64,000 bases of DNA from Rhizobium etli CFN 42 (GTDB taxonomy: Bacteria; Pseudomonadota; Alphaproteobacteria; Rhizobiales; Rhizobiaceae), in contig NC_007761.1 of assembly GCF_000092045.1 (NCBI RefSeq), positions 2,855,001-2,919,000 on the forward strand. Direction: 5' to 3'. Positions 61,072 through 64,000 of this stretch are shown here, piece after piece. Position 1 is the stretch's first letter; every line of letters starts with the position of its first letter. The translations under genes were made by a program, and so were the position numbers. The notes beneath the pieces were generated by a model. It was not told the origin of the DNA and ran no database searches. It saw only the letters and a program-made list of their open reading frames with translations.

Positions 61072-64000
61072 TCATTGCGCCTGAATGCCCGGCAGATGGT
61101 CGAAATCGAGCTGACCGGGCTGCATCTGCCCGGAGCGCCGGGCCGCCTCCGCCTCAGCGGCCGCCCTCGCCTGCGCATCGGCTTTGGCTTTTGCCTCCGC
61201 TGCACGTGCGGCCTCCGCCTCGGCAGCGGCCTTCTGCGCAGCCGCCTCCTGCGCCAGTGCACGCAGCCGCTCTTCCTCGGCCTGCCGTTGCCGTTCGATT
61301 TCGGCCGCTCTGACGCGCTCGGCGTCATTGAAACGATAGAGCGCCACCTCGCGGCGCAACCGTTGCTTTTCGAGCACGATCGCCTGCAGCCGCTCGACGC
61401 GCCGCCGCTCACGCTCAAAAGCACGCAGCGACAGGTAGCTGGTGATATCGGTCACGTCCATCGTCTTGCCGGGTGACGGCAGCATGCCGGAAAAGTTCAG
61501 CCTCAGCGCCGGCTCGACACCCGGAAGCGCCTCCGCGCCTGGATTGAGGCCGATGCCGACCGTCGCGCTGATCCGCTCCTCCGGCAAGGCGATCTGTGCG
61601 TCGGCGGTAAGCCGGGCCAGATCGTTGGCCACGGTCACATTCTGCACCCTGAGCGTTCCGTCGGTGACGTTGAAAGGAATTCCGAGCGGCGGCAGCTTCG
61701 CTTCGCCGTTGTTGAGCAACGTCTCGACGATCGGATGCACCTTGCCGGCATTGATCTGTTCCTGCATCGGGTCGGTGGCGGCAAGCAGCGGCGGAAGGAT
61801 GGCAAGGTTCAGTCCGCGTATGCTCGTATCGCCGAGTCTCAGCTCCCCCGAACCATTGAGCGAGCTGGCGATCTCGTTGATCGTCTTGCCCGAGGCCTCC
61901 ATCGACAGCGACAATCCGAACTTGCCATTGGCAACCGGTGCGCCGTCACGCAGCCAGATGACGCCGGCAAGATCGGAATCAGCAAGCGCCAGCTTCGTCT
62001 GCAGGAAACCGGTGCCGTCGGCATTGATGAAGAGAAGATTGCCGGAGAGCTTGCCGCCATCCCAGTTGCCGGCCATGTCGTTGAGCTGCAACTCGTCGCC
62101 CTTGTAGGCGACGTTGCTGGTGAAATCGGACACCGCCGTTTCCGGCAGTCCGGGCCAGAACTCCTTGGCCGACAGTTTCACCTTGACGTCGAGATCCTTG
62201 AAGGTGGGCAGGCCCAGCGGCGCCTTCGACAACGTGCCGCTGGCGGGATCGACGATCTGGCCGAACACCGCCTCGCTGAGCCAGCCGGCATCCGCCTTGG
62301 CGAACTTCAGTTCGCCGCTCGCCGTCGTCTTCGCAGCCTTGCGGTCGAAGGTCAGCGCACCGGAAAACGCGTTGTCGGCCGCATGTCCCTTGAGATCAGA
62401 CAAAACAATCTTGTCGCTATCGACGGCGGCATTGACCTGCAGGCCGAACGGCAACCCCGTTCCGGTCTGCGGCAGGGCTATGCCGTTCATGATGAGATAG
62501 GGGTCGATATCGGCGCTGTCGAGCGAGACCGCGATCTGGCCGTTCATGAAGCTCTCCGGCCGCACGTCAACCTTGCCGTTCGCGGTAAACGAGGTCCGGT
62601 CGGTCGCAAAAGTCAGCGCCGCATCGGCAGGATCGTTGCCCGATGCCTTCACCTTGAGCGTCAGGCGGCCATTCGCGCCGACATCGACCGGCAGCGGGTC
62701 GAGCCCGGCCTGACCGAACAGGATTGATGGCACGGCGTTTTCGAGTGTCGCCTCGAGGCTCGTCGTGCCGTTGCCCGTTAGCGCCAGGAGATCAGACATG
62801 CGGTAATCGAGGTTGACCCGGCTGCCGTTCGAGACGCCGGCCAGCGTCACCGTCAGCGCATCACCCTCCTCGCCACCGAGCGTCAGCGCGCCGCGCAACG
62901 CTGTATTGCCGTACCAGCCGGCGTTGCGCACCAGCCGGTCAAGCACGGGGTGGCGTGGAAGATGCTCGCGCAGCATGGTGAAGAAGCCGCCTGGATCGGC
63001 CGATTTGAAGGTGATCTCGCCCGCACCCTTATAGTCGAGCAGCGAGCCTTCGGCCCGGCCGGTCGCCGTCAGCTCGGCGCCCGCGAGATTCTTGACTGAC
63101 AGCCGGTCGACCGCAAGCGCCCCGTCGGCGATCGTGAAGGTGGTCTCGACATTCTCGGCGTCCACTCCGAAAGCGGTGAACCGGTCGGCCTTGAGCTGTG
63201 CGGCGATCTTATGGTCGAGGACATTGTCGCCGCTCTCCTGCCCGGTCGCGAGCCCGGCCAGCGCCTGCAGCGCGTCAAGATCGAGCGTGTCGCCATTCAG
63301 CGCCACCGACAGGGTCGGCGTCTGGCCGGAGATCGCCTGCCGCTCCAGACGGCCCTTCAGCGTCGCCGATCCGACGGCGATTTCGAGATTTTCGAAACGC
63401 TGCAATTCATGAGTCAGGCTGACATTGGCGGAAAAACCCGCCTGCCGCAATTGGCGGATGGCCGGGTCAACCGAGCCGGCCAGCCAGGAGGCTAGCCCCG
63501 TTGGCTGGTTCGAGGCCATAACGATCTGGCCATTGAACGAGGGTTCTCCCTGAAGCAGGAGCTTGCCCTTGCCTTCCACCTGCGTCCGCCCCGGCAGTGT
63601 GCCGACGGCGCTGTCGATCATCCAGCCGGTACCGGCCGGCTCCAGCTCCAGTTGCACGTCGCGCAGCGTCGTGTCGCCGGCGACGATGGCCGGCAGCTTG
63701 ACGCTTGCCTTGCCAGGCACCTGCGGGATCGGCACCTGCGCGACGATATCGATCAGAGAATTCAACCGTTGGCGCGCCGAAACCGCGGCATCCCGCGTCG
63801 TCTTGCCGGCTGCGCCCTGATTGCCGATGCGGTTCACGTCTATCTGCTGCCCGTCGGCGGTCAACAGGAACTCCGGCGCGTTGCCCGTATCGAGTGTCGC
63901 CTCCCCAGTTATCACATAGGGATCGTCCGTCGGGCCGATCTCCATCCGGTATTCGGGAATGCGGATGCGTTCGTTGGTAAGCTCAAAGCGGCCTTTGAGC
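61072..64000 (-). CDS. AsmA-family protein (C-terminal part; start outside window)
   Basis: The frame is open from the window edge to the stop at 61072, giving the last 976 residues. It is a long beta-rich sequence of repeated strands (for example GNAPEFLLTADGQQIDVNRI, VALNGDTLDLDALQALAGLA), with the AsmA_2 C-terminal domain near GSGELRLGDTSIRGLNLAIL. The final 120 residues form a charged Ala/Glu/Arg coiled coil (RRVERLQAIVLEKQRLRREV and then EAAAQKAAAEAEAARAAEAK). AsmA-like proteins span the periplasm and are thought to help lipid transport to the outer membrane. The coiled-coil tail is typical of rhizobial members. Confidence 0.85.
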   Translation of the reverse strand, partial: LKGRFELTNERIRIPEYRMEIGPTDDPYVITGEATLDTGNAPEFLLTADGQQIDVNRIGNQGAAGKTTRDAAVSARQRLNSLIDIVAQVPIPQVPGKASVKLPAIVAGDTTLRDVQLELEPAGTGWMIDSAVGTLPGRTQVEGKGKLLLQGEPSFNGQIVMASNQPTGLASWLAGSVDPAIRQLRQAGFSANVSLTHELQRFENLEIAVGSATLKGRLERQAISGQTPTLSVALNGDTLDLDALQALAGLATGQESGDNVLDHKIAAQLKADRFTAFGVDAENVETTFTIADGALAVDRLSVKNLAGAELTATGRAEGSLLDYKGAGEITFKSADPGGFFTMLREHLPRHPVLDRLVRNAGWYGNTALRGALTLGGEEGDALTVTLAGVSNGSRVNLDYRMSDLLALTGNGTTSLEATLENAVPSILFGQAGLDPLPVDVGANGRLTLKVKASGNDPADAALTFATDRTSFTANGKVDVRPESFMNGQIAVSLDSADIDPYLIMNGIALPQTGTGLPFGLQVNAAVDSDKIVLSDLKGHAADNAFSGALTFDRKAAKTTASGELKFAKADAGWLSEAVFGQIVDPASGTLSKAPLGLPTFKDLDVKVKLSAKEFWPGLPETAVSDFTSNVAYKGDELQLNDMAGNWDGGKLSGNLLFINADGTGFLQTKLALADSDLAGVIWLRDGAPVANGKFGLSLSMEASGKTINEIASSLNGSGELRLGDTSIRGLNLAILPPLLAATDPMQEQINAGKVHPIVETLLNNGEAKLPPLGIPFNVTDGTLRVQNVTVANDLARLTADAQIALPEERISATVGIGLNPGAEALPGVEPALRLNFSGMLPSPGKTMDVTDITSYLSLRAFERERRRVERLQAIVLEKQRLRREVALYRFNDAERVRAAEIERQRQAEEERLRALAQEAAAQKAAAEAEAARAAEAKAKADAQARAAAEAEAARRSGQMQPGQLDFDHLPGIQAQ

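Overview
The window looks like chromosomal DNA of a Rhizobium-type alphaproteobacterium, close to the R. leguminosarum / R. etli group. This rests on high GC, the many Rhizobiales families (BA14K, COG4315, DUF4169, alphaproteobacterial SspB), a circularly permuted two-piece tmRNA gene, and the palindromic intergenic repeats common in rhizobia. I identified it from sequence features only, without a database search. No rRNA, tRNA, insertion sequence, prophage or CRISPR array was seen.

Layout. 0-2.6 kb: end of a surface-polysaccharide-type region (FrhB-like Fe-S protein plus polysaccharide pyruvyl transferase). 2.8-5.2 kb: ilvC, a TetR regulator with a perfect palindromic operator, and a small secreted protein. 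5.2-14 kb: a divergent Ugp-type ABC uptake locus (ugpBAE, glycerophosphodiesterase, HAD phosphatase and FGGY kinase on one strand; ATPase and SorC regulator on the other) for an uncertain phosphodiester or polyol substrate. 14-17 kb: a lipid-linked sugar transferase pair. 17-23 kb: AraC regulator and alcohol dehydrogenase, a frameshifted TetM-like GTPase, and NDH-2. 23-31 kb: a series of small regulators each next to its probable target (Lrp/racemase, MarR-GNAT, TetR/MFS, HxlR/SDR), then pdxJ. 31-38 kb: an unusual MerR-LuxR regulator, a RecD-like helicase, and a CMD/SDR/cupin/mechanosensitive-channel gene run bracketed by LysR and Rrf2 regulators. 38-42 kb: an ECF sigma/anti-sigma operon and a cobalt-type nitrile hydratase operon whose alpha gene is frameshifted. 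42-48.6 kb: DoxX-type oxidoreductase, DUF2269, LysE exporter, aldo/keto reductase, and ilvIH with a branched-chain leader-peptide attenuator. 48.8-59.3 kb: HerA-like ATPase, DapA-like aldolase, miaA and serB with overlapping start codons, degP, hflC, hflK, folA, thyA. 59.4-64 kb: split ssrA beside sspB, two small conserved genes, and the C-terminal part of an AsmA-family protein.

The strongest non-routine observations are as follows. (1) An Rrf2 regulon is predicted from three copies of GGATA-N5-TATCC, one at the rrf2 promoter and two before the CMD operon. (2) ilvIH has a near-leaderless attenuator peptide. (3) tmRNA and its proteolysis adaptor SspB are adjacent, and the following DUF4169 gene repeats the adaptor's C-terminal FRKKQ motif. 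(4) Three single-base frameshifts break otherwise conserved reading frames; these may be real mutations or sequence errors. (5) A 12-bp direct repeat with 20-bp spacing probably controls the Ugp-type locus.
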